IMG/VR virus record: IMGVR_UViG_3300029787_000143
Span: 1-34,187 of that record
Origin: a virus
DNA length: 34,187 nt
Direction: 5' to 3' (one strand)
Part shown: positions 18,101-28,000 of the stretch, piece by piece
How the letters are laid out: each line of letters begins with the position of its first letter
Numbering within the stretch: position 1 is the stretch's first letter
The notes under the pieces: model-generated
Told to the model about the DNA's origin: nothing
Databases searched by the model: none
The model's input: only the letters and a program-made list of their open reading frames with translations
Translations under genes and position numbers: made by a program

Positions 18101-21100
18101 AGTAGATACACCAGCAGTAGCATCGCTAATAAATTCATAATTATTACCTATATTATTAGATGTTAATGGAGTTTGAAATACACCATTTATGAATAGTACA
18201 CCGTTTCCTACTCCTATACCCGCAGCAGTATTAGCACCACCAACAGTAAGATTATATGTCTTACCGATACCAGTAAACACATCTGATATATCATCAAATA
18301 ACATATTAGTAGTGTAATCACTTCTTAAGAAAGTTCTACCACTATAATCTGCCTTTACAAATGGTAAATTTGTATCGTCTCTTCTCGCTCTAGTATTTCC
18401 TTTTGGTGGATCTGTAAAGAATACTCTACTATCAACAATGTTGAATGAACCTCTATGTACCCTGACAGATGTTCCAGATGATATACCCGCTGCTGCTATA
18501 CCTAATTGACCTCTCCTAACCTTTACAGTCGGTAGAGTAGCAATACCTAGTGATACATCAGTCGCATCATTTATAGTCCCTGTAGGTGTGCTTGAGAAAC
18601 CCACTTCAGTGACATTCATAAATTCATCACCAATTTTTAAAATATCAGAAGTAGTGATTGAACTAATACCACTCAAAACAAATTGTGTTATTCCTACACC
18701 AACACTAGCTTGATGTGTAAATCCATCAAACACACCAAATTCATGTGATATTGAAGTAAACGTCACTGGTTGTTGAACTACACCATCGAGACCTATCATT
18801 GTTTTTGACAACTGTTTTGCCATCGCTAATTTGTGAGCATTACCAGCACCACTACTAGTAAATGTAACTGCTGCACCTGTGGCAACATATTCAGGACGAG
18901 TAAATATTTGGAATTGATTTTCATCAATAACTTTGGCAAATACAGTGCTAGGTAAGATTGTGGTCACTACACCAGCTATATTTGCTGTAGAACCTATTGA
19001 AACTGCTGTGGGTGTAATTCCTATAAATGTTGTATCTGGTGTATAAATTAATTGCTCATTAGTGCTAAAGAAGTGATTTGGTATATTGAATACACCAGTA
19101 GATTTAACAAGACCAACTCCATCAGTTACTGAATTGATTCCAGCGGGATTGAATGTCTTTGAATAGATTGGAGTTCCCTCATGAGTTAACTCAAAATCTT
19201 TTTTATTTGCTCTTAATCCACTTAAACCATCATAAGATGAAAGGAATACTTTTTGAGATACAGAACCGTAAACTAATTCTGGTGGAGTATTTGAAAAATC
19301 ATTCTCAGTATATAATACTTGATTGTATGATTGTACCTCTATAAAAGATTGAACTATTGGATCAGGATGGAATCTTAGAAGTATATCATTTCCTACAATT
19401 TCACCTCCAAATGTTCCGATACCTGAAGTTGAACCAGCAGAAACAAAAGGATATTGAACTGTTAAAATATCGTCAGCATCTCTAATAGCTAATACTTGAT
19501 GTATAGCAGATGTCTCTCCATAAGAAACTCTTACTAATGATTTTGCAGATGTATCTAAAGTTTTATTTAAAGTTGCGTATGTTATTGTACTTGCTGTTCC
19601 AGTGGCATAATTAGCTTCAAGTCTTACACTTCTCTCAGCTCCTACGGGTTGACCACTAACAGAAAATCTATAATTACCTGCACCTGAAGTTGTAGTTCCT
19701 AATCCAACTATATTTGTTCTTACCTCAAAATCATTGACAGTATCATTAATAACTTGTAATTTTATTTTATCACTCTCAAAAATAGCGGTTATTATACCAA
19801 CAGCAGAATTACTGAAACCTGGTAGAGTATCAATATAAGTTTGTGCTATTGTTGTATCTGTTCCATCAAAATCAACAACTACTTCATTATAATTTATTTC
19901 TTTACTAATACTATCTTGAACAAAAATATTTGCAAATAAACCATTAAAATCAGTTTTAGGAAATTCTGCTATTGTAGTTGTTGCTCCACTGCCAATACCA
20001 GCGTTTATACCTGACAAATCTACATGACCGATTGCATTAGAACCTGACTTAACTAAATCAGTATTAAAATCAGTTTTAAGAACTTTAATATTATGATCTT
20101 TTGTAAATTTTTCGGTAGGAGTAAATATGAGATTTTTTATACCACTAGCATTTACTTCTGTAGAAAAATCTCCCAACTTCAATGTTGTAAAATCTGTTGT
20201 TTTTTCTAAAAGATATGCATTGTCAGTTGTGGTTAGAGTAACTAATTCTGAAAGTTGTGCATCTTGAGTATCAGGATCGACAATTTGAATAAGGTAGTTT
20301 CCAAAATCTTCATTAAGTTCCTCAATAATTACATTATTTTCTTGGAATCCAGTGCTTGAAAATTTAGTGCTTATATCATCGTGAATTAATACTCTATTTG
20401 TTTTACATTTAGTAAAGTCTGTTAAAACTTTATTAGACAGTTCAACGAATTTAGAGGTTTTAGTTCTAGTGTCGTAATCTCTTGCAAAATCAAAATTATT
20501 GATAGCATCGACTCTTTGCTTATCCTCTAATCCCAAAACATTATTAATATCAAGAACTACCAAGTCCTTTGTCATTGCAGTGGTTCCTATACCAACAGTT
20601 ACTTTACTTTCTATTGATGTATCTGCAAAATTCTTTAATCCAGCAGGATGAACTAATCTATTAACTGGATTAACAAACTTATCCCACTCAATAGAACTTT
20701 TAACTGTATATGATAAATTTTGATAATAATTATTATCTGGTGTTACCTGATAGTCTTCATTTAATTTACCAATATCATCTAACCATCCATATTCTTGACG
20801 ATTTGAAAAATCAGTTTTGAATCTTGCTTTATTTTCTATAATACTTGCAATTTCAGCTGATACACCACTAGATCTTCCTAATATTCTATCACCACTCTTT
20901 ATTTCAAAGAGTCCATCTAATTTTATATAATCATCTCTTATTTCGACAACAGATAAATCACTTATTTCTCCATTCACAAGAATTTTTTCACTGAGTTCAA
21001 AAATACCTCTTGATAACTTAGGTTCTAAAATTGGATAATTATTTTTATTGACTATATTCGCATAACCAGACTGGAATGTTTTTGCAATACCAGGATTCGT

Positions 21101-24100
21101 TGTCAAACCTGCTAAATTAAATTTAAGGATAGCTTGTGTGCCCCCAATATAGTCTTGAATAGTAAAGAATTCATAATTATAATTCTCAGAATTAAATCCA
21201 TCACCTCCAATAGTAGTATCTCCAGATATGCCTCCTTGTGTCGCACCAACACCAGTTTCACCAAGTCTCTCTATACCTTCAACAAATATTTTATCACCGA
21301 TAGCAAATGGTTGAGGATCTACAAACCCATTCATAGGTGTTTCAAGAAAACAGGTAACTAAACCAGAACTACTTGATTGTATCGATCCAATACCAACTCC
21401 ATTTGAATTATTAACTGCAATAATCGTATGATTTACAGAATCTAAACCTGTAACAGGTGCTAATACTTTTACATCGGATATGGTTTGATTAGGTGTAATC
21501 GCAACTATTGAATTTGTATCTACAACTTTACCTGATGTTGGATTAAATACGATTAAGTTAGGTGCATTAATATAATTGGTTCCACCATCAACAATAGTAA
21601 CTGTATCAATAATATCAAGATTATCAACATTGACTACTGGTGATATGAATGCCTCTGGACTTAGAGTTTTATCTGAAGAATATTCATAACCAATATTAAC
21701 TATTCTAGTTTCTTTAATTCTTCCAATTGAAGTTGAAACTGCTACTATATTTGCATTTTTACCATTAATGCTTGTTACAGATTTAAATTTGGGTAATTCT
21801 TTATAATTAAATCCACCTGATAATATTTTTAAATCTTTGATAGAACCATTAACATTATTAGATTTGGTTGAATATTCTAATTTTTCACAGTCAGTGTTTA
21901 AATAAGTGGTTAATTCTGGAACTTTTGGTGAGAAGTTAAAAGTATTACTTGTTACATCAAATATTCTATATTCACCATTATAAACACTATCAACAAATCT
22001 AATTTCTGAGTAATTTTGAACCTCAGTATCAGAAGTACTTATATACCCTCCTTTAGATAATCCATAGTATAATTTTTCGGGGGTAGACTTAGAGAATTGT
22101 ACTATTAACTCTGCACCAGTAGTTCCAACAGTTCCAACACCAGTAACATTGAAATTAGTTGAATCTTGTGAACTTAAATATTCATTTGTTAAATTTTTAT
22201 CATAAAATAATTTAAAATCAGAATCTGACAAAGTTGTACTTGATAAATCAAAAGTTAATTTTGAATTCTTTACAATATTAATTTTTGGATTAATTAAGGA
22301 TATTGATTGATTTGCACCACCTGTGTTAGCAGTTATTAATACAGTCTTGACTGGTGTAGAGTTTAAATCTGATGAAGTTTCTGCTAGTTGAAAATATCTA
22401 TCGTTAATTTTATTTACAAAATAAGAACCTGTGGATAATCCAGTTGCATAACCATCATAGAAAATTCTATCACCTGTCTCTAATCCATGATTGGAAATAT
22501 CAATTTGATTTGTTTCAACATCAGCAGCAGCAAAATTAACAGGATTTATTAATAATTTTTCATATTCAGAATTGTAATTAACAGATATAGGATTTGTTGT
22601 TCCAATACCCACAGATAGATTTGGAATTACATTCATCTTTATAATATCACCTTCAAGAAGACCATGAGATGTAGTGTCTGCAGCAGATACATTGGTAGTT
22701 ACCGTTGTGGTTACTTTATCAATATCACCTATAACTTGTGTAAAGTCTGTCTCAAAGAAATATGTGCCAGAGTTAATACCAGTAGTAGAACCTTTTGAAT
22801 AGAAATATAAACCATCACTTGTACTACCGATTCCAACTCTAGTTGTTAAAATTCCAATGTAATCTTCACCTTTATCAATAATATAAACATCGAGAGAATC
22901 ATTTCCCACATGTGGAACCTTAAATTCAGATACGTTAGGTGTACTACCAACATCAAATCTATTTGCACCACTTCTCTTATTTAATTTAACTTTTTGACCA
23001 GTTTTGAATGGATGATTAGGTATACGTATTGCTCTTGTTGGTATTGAGACATTTTCTTTAATTTCTCCTACAACATATTCTACTGTTGTTGCACTTCCAG
23101 GTGTAGTACCTAGTCCAACTGATTGAGGTCCATTAAAATAAATTATATCATTTGTTTTTGATTCAAACTTTTTAGTTTTTACTGGGATGCTTATTCTGTT
23201 ATTTAAAACATCAATTTTAGACCCTAAAGTATGTGCAATTCCAGTATATCTCTGAACTCTTATTATTTTTTGTGCATCATAGACATTTAAAACTTTTAAA
23301 GATTCAGTTCCTACTCGTAATGAACCTCCAATTGCTACTGTATTGGGAATATCAGTGACAAAAATATCTTCAATTTTTCCAGATGCAGAACCAAGTGACA
23401 TGGTTTTTGCTAAACCGATAGTATCAGTAGAGATTCCTACGTAGAAAGAACCAGATAAGTTAACGATAGATGTATTGAGTCCTGATATATTTGTAGAACC
23501 TTGATTAGGTAATTCTACAAAAGGCAAATAATTTGCTACTACTTCATTATCACTTTTCCATTCAAAAACTAAATTTTCAAATCTTTGTAAATTAGTATCT
23601 ATTCTTGTAACACCTAATCCAACAATTTCATCAACTTCGGCACTTAGTCCAGATCCATCAATGTCAGTGTCATCAAAATTTACTAAATCTCCAATTTTAT
23701 AACCAAGTCCTCCATCTAAAATTGTTAAATTATCTACATTTCCCTTTGTTACAGATTCTACTTTTGTTTTTTGTCTAATAAACTCATTAGATTCAATTAT
23801 AAAATCATTATCAGCAAATTCTTCATTTACAGCGTAAGGTAAAGTATTTCTAAGTAAATCTGTACTATTGAAATCAAAGTCTTGTGTTAAGGTAAGATTA
23901 TCAACTATAAAGGGTGATCTATAACTCTCACCTATAAAATATGGATAAACTCCTTCAATTTTATTTGTAGCAGTTCCTAATCCTACTGATGTAAAATAAG
24001 CATAAATTCCATTAGGAAATTCGGGAGTTTTACAAAATCTACCATTATGAATATCTAAGTCACCTTCACCATCAAATATATAATCTTCTATAAAAAATCC

Positions 24101-27100
24101 ATCCTTAAATCCAACTGGTCTATTAACTAATTTTGAAACATCAAGTTTATATGAAGTTGAAATTATTTTTAAATCAGAGTTTATATTATCTGCATCAGAA
24201 TATCCAAAAGGACCATAAATCGGATTTCCATCATAAGCCCATCCAATTATAGGCGAATGACTAGTAATTTGATTAAACTCTCCATTTTGACTAATAGTAA
24301 AACTATTCTCTAATGAATTTGCAATATTTTGAGAATATCCCAGTATACTAAAAGATAATGAATCTTCTTTTGAAGTTAAATAAGAATTACCAAATCTTCC
24401 AACATCATTTAAGGTTAAACTTCTAACTCTAGCACTAAAAGCAGCATTAGATCCTCTAGGAACTAATTGAGCATCAACAGACTGACTACTGTATCCTATA
24501 CCAGTATTTACTACAATTGCTTCAATTAACTGTCCGTTTTCAATAACAGGTCTGACAACAGCACCTACTCCTCCTCCAGTATCACTGATGACTACATCAG
24601 GTATAGAAGTATAGTCTCTTCCCTTATTAACAACCGCAACACTATCAACTTTACCATTCACAATCACTGGTTTTAATTCACCATTAACACCACTAAGAAT
24701 TTTTATTTCTGGAATTACTTGATGATTAAGAATTGATGAACCATAATTAGTTCCTTCTTCATAAAGATAAGTATCAATTATTTCACCAGTTACTTTTGGG
24801 GTCAAATTAAATGAACCAGTAACAGTTGAACCAAAAGAAACTTCTATATTTACCTTTATATCTGGATATTTAAAAATATGTTCATTTGTACCTAATTCTG
24901 TCAAGTTAACAAATTTTCCCCTATCATAGTCTGATGTGGATGCTCCAGTCGCACCTGCATTAGCAATTTTAAATGAATTATCATTTATTTTTTTTACAAG
25001 ATAAGATAAATTTGTACTTAATCCTGCAATTGGACTATCTGAAGAATATTCAATAATTTCTCCACTTGAAAATCCATGATTTTTAAAATTAATTGAATCG
25101 TATGAAGTTGATATTCCTGATGGTTGAACTCTTAGTTTTCGATGAGTATAACCAGAACCAGAATTTATAACTTTAATTGAAATTAAAGTTTTTTTATTTT
25201 CAGTTCTAAATCTATGGATACCACTTGCAGAAGAATCAGTAGATAATCCAACTGTATTAATACCTGCTGATCCTGCAAGAGAGTCACTCTTACTATTAAA
25301 TATACGGACAGTGGTAGGATTTACAACTCTAACAAAATAAGGATCACCATCAGATAAAGTTCCTGTAATTGTATTAGTAGCATCATAAGCAGATCCAATA
25401 CCTATAGGAGTATTACCATTACTACTATAATAAATTAATTGTCCATTTTCTAAATTGTGTTTCTTTTTAAATGTTATTGTTTCGTCACTTATATCAATTC
25501 CACCATTAAAAAATATATTTCTACTATCAAAATCTACAAATCTATTTCTAATACCTACAACTGGTTGAAGGACACATCCAGAACCATTTCCTCCTGTTAC
25601 GAATACACTAGTAACAGAGTCAATATCAAAGTCTTGAGGATCGACTAATATTTCTTTAACAGAACCAGATATAACTGGTTCAACTAAAGCAGTAACTCCA
25701 GATGATTTTTCTATTTGAACTGTTGGTGGATTAACTACATCATAATCTCTTCCTGTATTAATTACATCAACAGAATCTAAAGGTCCAAAATAAATCTTAT
25801 TATCTGATATTGGTGATCTTATTTGAACACCGTCTCTCAATATTCCTACATTGTTTGTAGGAGTTTCGTGTTTTGAAGATATGAATAAATTTTGAGATAA
25901 AGGAATTCTTCTTAATATTTTGTCAGCTTCTAATTTTTTATTCGCATGTTTTTGAAGAACAAAATTATGACCTGTCGTAGTTCCAATACCAACCTGAACC
26001 GTACTAGCAGAACCAATTTGACTAGCAGATTGATACAAAGCTATTTTTGATATACTTTGATTTGCAGAAGGAACAATTGGGTCAACATAATAAGTTCTTC
26101 CAGACTCTAATCCTGATAATACTTCTGTCTCTGGTAGATACACAACTGCATCTCCTTGAATAAATTTTATATCAGTATTTGCTGGTGGTGAAAATTGTAA
26201 AAAACTATATGTGTCTGTAATTGAATTTAATCCATCTAAACTATCACCTGAAGTTGTTTCTTTAATAATATCTGCTTCAATATTATAATTGGGAAGTGAA
26301 TTAGAAGCTACATATCCATCTTTATCTGCATCTGTGTAAACATTTAAAACATCGCATATTATTGTATTATTACCTTGTTCAATTTCAATACCAGAACTAG
26401 TTGCAGTTTCTACCTTTCTTCTTATATCATAGAATTGATTAGAAACTTGTGTGAATCCAACTATGTTTGTTGCAGTTATCTGATTTAAATTAGAATCTAC
26501 ACTTGATACTTGACCATTTCCAACTATAACTTGTTGATTTCTTTTTAATATATCAAAAGAGTCGCCAACTTTTAAATTAGATTTATCTATTGGAGTCCTT
26601 AAACTAAAAGTAGATCCTGATATAGTTACTTGAAATCTTGAACTTGTATTATATTTCCAAGAATTAGCAAAAATCTGTTTGTATGTTTCATTATTATTTT
26701 TTATTTTTTCCCCTACGTTTTTCACAAAAATATCTTCACCTTCTCTTATTAATCTTACATCAGAAACTGTAACTAATTCAGAAAGAACACCAGTGATTCT
26801 TAAATCAACTCTTTTTGATAAATTACCATTTTCATAACCAAAAATAGTTTCATCTAAACGTATGTCATCCGCAGTATCAATCTGAACACCTACACCCGTA
26901 CATCCGAAAAATTGATTTAAAGTTTTTGATGTATAGTTAATAATATTTTGTCCACTTATTATAGTTCCAGTTGTTCCAAATCCTACAGTTGAGTCAACAG
27001 ACAGTATTGAAGATCCTGATGGTGCTGATGTAAGCACTTTTGTTTTACCAGGCACATTAAATACACCTTCAATTAAGTCACGATCACTAAAACCAACAAA

Positions 27101-27997
27101 TAAGGATATCTTGTAATAAGTTTTTCCATCTCTTCTCAGTATTTCAACTTCAGATACTGATGCATTAGTGGAAGTGTCTGTAGATTTAAAAATAGTTTGT
27201 CCAACTAAATTTTGAGGTTCTCGTAATGTGCCTATTAGTTCAGCGACAATAACTTCTCTACGAATAAATTCTGCACCAGAAGGTTTAATTAAATTTCCTT
27301 CAAGATCGAGTATAGTTGATTCGACACCATATAATACTTTAAATAATATTCTAACTGACTCTTCAATACCTTTTGATTGGTAAAAAGAACGAGCAAATTT
27401 TACAAAGTTACCTACGTCAATATTTTCTGCAAAGTCATTATCCTCTAAACCAGGTAAAAATGTTCTTTTTAGTTTTTTATAAAACTCTTGAAGAAACAAT
27501 ACTGACAAGTTTGTAATTGTTTCACCAGAAGTATGTGATTCTGCTGTTGTATCTTCAAAAATAAGACTCTCACGATTTATTTCAAGTAGAGATGAAGAAA
27601 TTCCTACATTATATCCAGATACACCACTAAATCCACGAATACATCCTGTGAATGATGTTGATGTAATTCCTGTGTATGAAATAATTTCATCATTTATTTT
27701 TAATAAACCATATTCAGAAGGGAATCCTTTTGTGCTTGGAACTGAGATTACAGTATCCGTTGTGTTAATAGATGATGAGAGAGTAGTGGTTCCAGTTATT
27801 ACTTCTGGTACTAAATTGTCGGATTTTAAGTATTGATCAAAATTAGTTATTAGATCTGAAGGACCACCTTGAAATTCTTGTGAAATATAATATTGCTTAA
27901 AAAATTCAGCAGCATTAGGAAAATCAGATATTACAAATTCAGGTAACTGATTTTCAATAATAGTATTGACTTTTATTCGTTTGTCAATTTGAGACAT
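15119..27997 (-). CDS. 7: Giant gp7-like baseplate wedge protein (4,292 aa)
   Basis: Probable equivalent of T4 gp7, the central baseplate wedge protein. KGIEESVRILFKVLYG (about residue 210) matches T4 gp7 KGIEASYKFLFKVLYN, followed in both by NLVGQTIF / DLVGQTIY. A second match, NPVNRLVHPAGLKNF (about residue 2445), equals T4 SDVIRFVHPVGFGF. In T4 these are about 110 residues apart, here about 2,200, so the conserved region is split by a huge insertion. That insertion contains many N-x-G-x-G-Y and H-G-L-x-x-G-D-type repeats and a YHYH-like domain (WAYDGNPIYGPFGYSD, residues about 1250-1340). Residues 2,500-4,292 have further repeats, including FVNGVLQ-type ones. T4 gp7 is 1,032 residues. A good ribosome binding site (AGAGGAAA) precedes the ATG, and the gene follows gp6 by 3 nt. 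Confidence 0.85.
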   Translation of the reverse strand: MSQIDKRIKVNTIIENQLPEFVISDFPNAAEFFKQYYISQEFQGGPSDLITNFDQYLKSDNLVPEVITGTTTLSSSINTTDTVISVPSTKGFPSEYGLLKINDEIISYTGITSTSFTGCIRGFSGVSGYNVGISSSLLEINRESLIFEDTTAESHTSGETITNLSVLFLQEFYKKLKRTFLPGLEDNDFAENIDVGNFVKFARSFYQSKGIEESVRILFKVLYGVESTILDLEGNLIKPSGAEFIRREVIVAELIGTLREPQNLVGQTIFKSTDTSTNASVSEVEILRRDGKTYYKISLFVGFSDRDLIEGVFNVPGKTKVLTSAPSGSSILSVDSTVGFGTTGTIISGQNIINYTSKTLNQFFGCTGVGVQIDTADDIRLDETIFGYENGNLSKRVDLRITGVLSELVTVSDVRLIREGEDIFVKNVGEKIKNNNETYKQIFANSWKYNTSSRFQVTISGSTFSLRTPIDKSNLKVGDSFDILKRNQQVIVGNGQVSSVDSNLNQITATNIVGFTQVSNQFYDIRRKVETATSSGIEIEQGNNTIICDVLNVYTDADKDGYVASNSLPNYNIEADIIKETTSGDSLDGLNSITDTYSFLQFSPPANTDIKFIQGDAVVYLPETEVLSGLESGRTYYVDPIVPSANQSISKIALYQSASQIGSASTVQVGIGTTTGHNFVLQKHANKKLEADKILRRIPLSQNLFISSKHETPTNNVGILRDGVQIRSPISDNKIYFGPLDSVDVINTGRDYDVVNPPTVQIEKSSGVTALVEPVISGSVKEILVDPQDFDIDSVTSVFVTGGNGSGCVLQPVVGIRNRFVDFDSRNIFFNGGIDISDETITFKKKHNLENGQLIYYSSNGNTPIGIGSAYDATNTITGTLSDGDPYFVRVVNPTTVRIFNSKSDSLAGSAGINTVGLSTDSSASGIHRFRTENKKTLISIKVINSGSGYTHRKLRVQPSGISTSYDSINFKNHGFSSGEIIEYSSDSPIAGLSTNLSYLVKKINDNSFKIANAGATGASTSDYDRGKFVNLTELGTNEHIFKYPDIKVNIEVSFGSTVTGSFNLTPKVTGEIIDTYLYEEGTNYGSSILNHQVIPEIKILSGVNGELKPVIVNGKVDSVAVVNKGRDYTSIPDVVISDTGGGVGAVVRPVIENGQLIEAIVVNTGIGYSSQSVDAQLVPRGSNAAFSARVRSLTLNDVGRFGNSYLTSKEDSLSFSILGYSQNIANSLENSFTISQNGEFNQITSHSPIIGWAYDGNPIYGPFGYSDADNINSDLKIISTSYKLDVSKLVNRPVGFKDGFFIEDYIFDGEGDLDIHNGRFCKTPEFPNGIYAYFTSVGLGTATNKIEGVYPYFIGESYRSPFIVDNLTLTQDFDFNSTDLLRNTLPYAVNEEFADNDFIIESNEFIRQKTKVESVTKGNVDNLTILDGGLGYKIGDLVNFDDTDIDGSGLSAEVDEIVGLGVTRIDTNLQRFENLVFEWKSDNEVVANYLPFVELPNQGSTNISGLNTSIVNLSGSFYVGISTDTIGLAKTMSLGSASGKIEDIFVTDIPNTVAIGGSLRVGTESLKVLNVYDAQKIIRVQRYTGIAHTLGSKIDVLNNRISIPVKTKKFESKTNDIIYFNGPQSVGLGTTPGSATTVEYVVGEIKENVSIPTRAIRIPNHPFKTGQKVKLNKRSGANRFDVGSTPNVSEFKVPHVGNDSLDVYIIDKGEDYIGILTTRVGIGSTSDGLYFYSKGSTTGINSGTYFFETDFTQVIGDIDKVTTTVTTNVSAADTTSHGLLEGDIIKMNVIPNLSVGIGTTNPISVNYNSEYEKLLINPVNFAAADVETNQIDISNHGLETGDRIFYDGYATGLSTGSYFVNKINDRYFQLAETSSDLNSTPVKTVLITANTGGANQSISLINPKINIVKNSKLTFDLSSTTLSDSDFKLFYDKNLTNEYLSSQDSTNFNVTGVGTVGTTGAELIVQFSKSTPEKLYYGLSKGGYISTSDTEVQNYSEIRFVDSVYNGEYRIFDVTSNTFNFSPKVPELTTYLNTDCEKLEYSTKSNNVNGSIKDLKILSGGFNYKELPKFKSVTSINGKNANIVAVSTSIGRIKETRIVNIGYEYSSDKTLSPEAFISPVVNVDNLDIIDTVTIVDGGTNYINAPNLIVFNPTSGKVVDTNSIVAITPNQTISDVKVLAPVTGLDSVNHTIIAVNNSNGVGIGSIQSSSSGLVTCFLETPMNGFVDPQPFAIGDKIFVEGIERLGETGVGATQGGISGDTTIGGDGFNSENYNYEFFTIQDYIGGTQAILKFNLAGLTTNPGIAKTFQSGYANIVNKNNYPILEPKLSRGIFELSEKILVNGEISDLSVVEIRDDYIKLDGLFEIKSGDRILGRSSGVSAEIASIIENKARFKTDFSNRQEYGWLDDIGKLNEDYQVTPDNNYYQNLSYTVKSSIEWDKFVNPVNRLVHPAGLKNFADTSIESKVTVGIGTTAMTKDLVVLDINNVLGLEDKQRVDAINNFDFARDYDTRTKTSKFVELSNKVLTDFTKCKTNRVLIHDDISTKFSSTGFQENNVIIEELNEDFGNYLIQIVDPDTQDAQLSELVTLTTTDNAYLLEKTTDFTTLKLGDFSTEVNASGIKNLIFTPTEKFTKDHNIKVLKTDFNTDLVKSGSNAIGHVDLSGINAGIGSGATTTIAEFPKTDFNGLFANIFVQDSISKEINYNEVVVDFDGTDTTIAQTYIDTLPGFSNSAVGIITAIFESDKIKLQVINDTVNDFEVRTNIVGLGTTTSGAGNYRFSVSGQPVGAERSVRLEANYATGTASTITYATLNKTLDTSAKSLVRVSYGETSAIHQVLAIRDADDILTVQYPFVSAGSTSGIGTFGGEIVGNDILLRFHPDPIVQSFIEVQSYNQVLYTENDFSNTPPELVYGSVSQKVFLSSYDGLSGLRANKKDFELTHEGTPIYSKTFNPAGINSVTDGVGLVKSTGVFNIPNHFFSTNEQLIYTPDTTFIGITPTAVSIGSTANIAGVVTTILPSTVFAKVIDENQFQIFTRPEYVATGAAVTFTSSGAGNAHKLAMAKQLSKTMIGLDGVVQQPVTFTSISHEFGVFDGFTHQASVGVGITQFVLSGISSITTSDILKIGDEFMNVTEVGFSSTPTGTINDATDVSLGIATLPTVKVRRGQLGIAAAGISSGTSVRVHRGSFNIVDSRVFFTDPPKGNTRARRDDTNLPFVKADYSGRTFLRSDYTTNMLFDDISDVFTGIGKTYNLTVGGANTAAGIGVGNGVLFINGVFQTPLTSNNIGNNYEFISDATAGVSTVQFTGITSTNGEFIVSESDINQNQVPRGGIIVSLGSTPGLGYAPLQGAKVKALKNSAGGLTSIVGIGTSSKFSLGIQTAIYDNASGIITVTTNSVHGFGLERPNMVKLKNLNFNITGVGATLFTNHDRSLFVVGIVSDRTFEVKAGIQTQNWVYTGGGNTFEFFEDLTFGSGYRGGSVSIGVTDQAYEHRFVSSSPGSIKKTNFAGLTFTATNANYISHTGNLILTIPNHTFTTSDSIGIDTGGLTFKCSKDNFFSNHPYPRDVSKTRATHTDGVGGKDPFAGIMTGIGATTIDTVTFFVGQGGGGGTGANVTATVGVGGTLAFNIVSAGTSYVNPEIIIPEPNYDNLPIVGVSRLGQGATTETGSNLLIDVQVSAAKTTVGIGSTTFEISNFQIAREGHSFKIGDKFKPVGLVTASHLTSPIQEFELEVLQIFNDQFSAWQFGEIDFIDSIRNLQNGSRKRFPLFFNGQLLSFEKDDTDSLSSLIDLDAVLLIFVNGVLQKPGESYQFQGGTTFSFIEAPSGESSPGANDHDKVDIFFYKGQDGVDIELVDIQETVKRGDEIKILKSPVGFTTDQTSERVIKDLLGADLLETNIYTGLGVDENNEKPIRWTKQKVDLIVNGEIIDKSRPILEPQVYPTAKIISTVSSISGVGPNKGIFVDNVDSFFYEEGTHIEPGTHVEDISQLKYNININQVDALMVEGQIVVGAAATAIVSATGSISSIDITEPGRGYQSVPTVKIAPPVGSGTTVGIGSTAFATASVSNVSALGNGFVSGITLNTIGLGYTRSNPPQVIIEEPPLKKEKITSINNVEGFTGIITGIKEVTNSGQLGIKFFFRCERAGEVADNLQVGYPVMITDTNVGNGITSRDEGGAVGIGTEFLDNIYVVKSRVASGSENGEITCDILNGQTTGIPGAGVTGFYNIGNTGITSSLGRLSWGRLYNATRSDDPIFMMTQGFTVNSGLTTFPTIQRKHYTQASLRGLRSSGAIRVFGL

Positions 27998-28000
27998 TAA

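Noticed and set aside
15119-27997. CRISPR-like or tandem DNA repeats in the giant genes
   Set aside because: Repeats are at the protein level, diverged and irregularly spaced; no constant direct repeat with unique spacers was seen.
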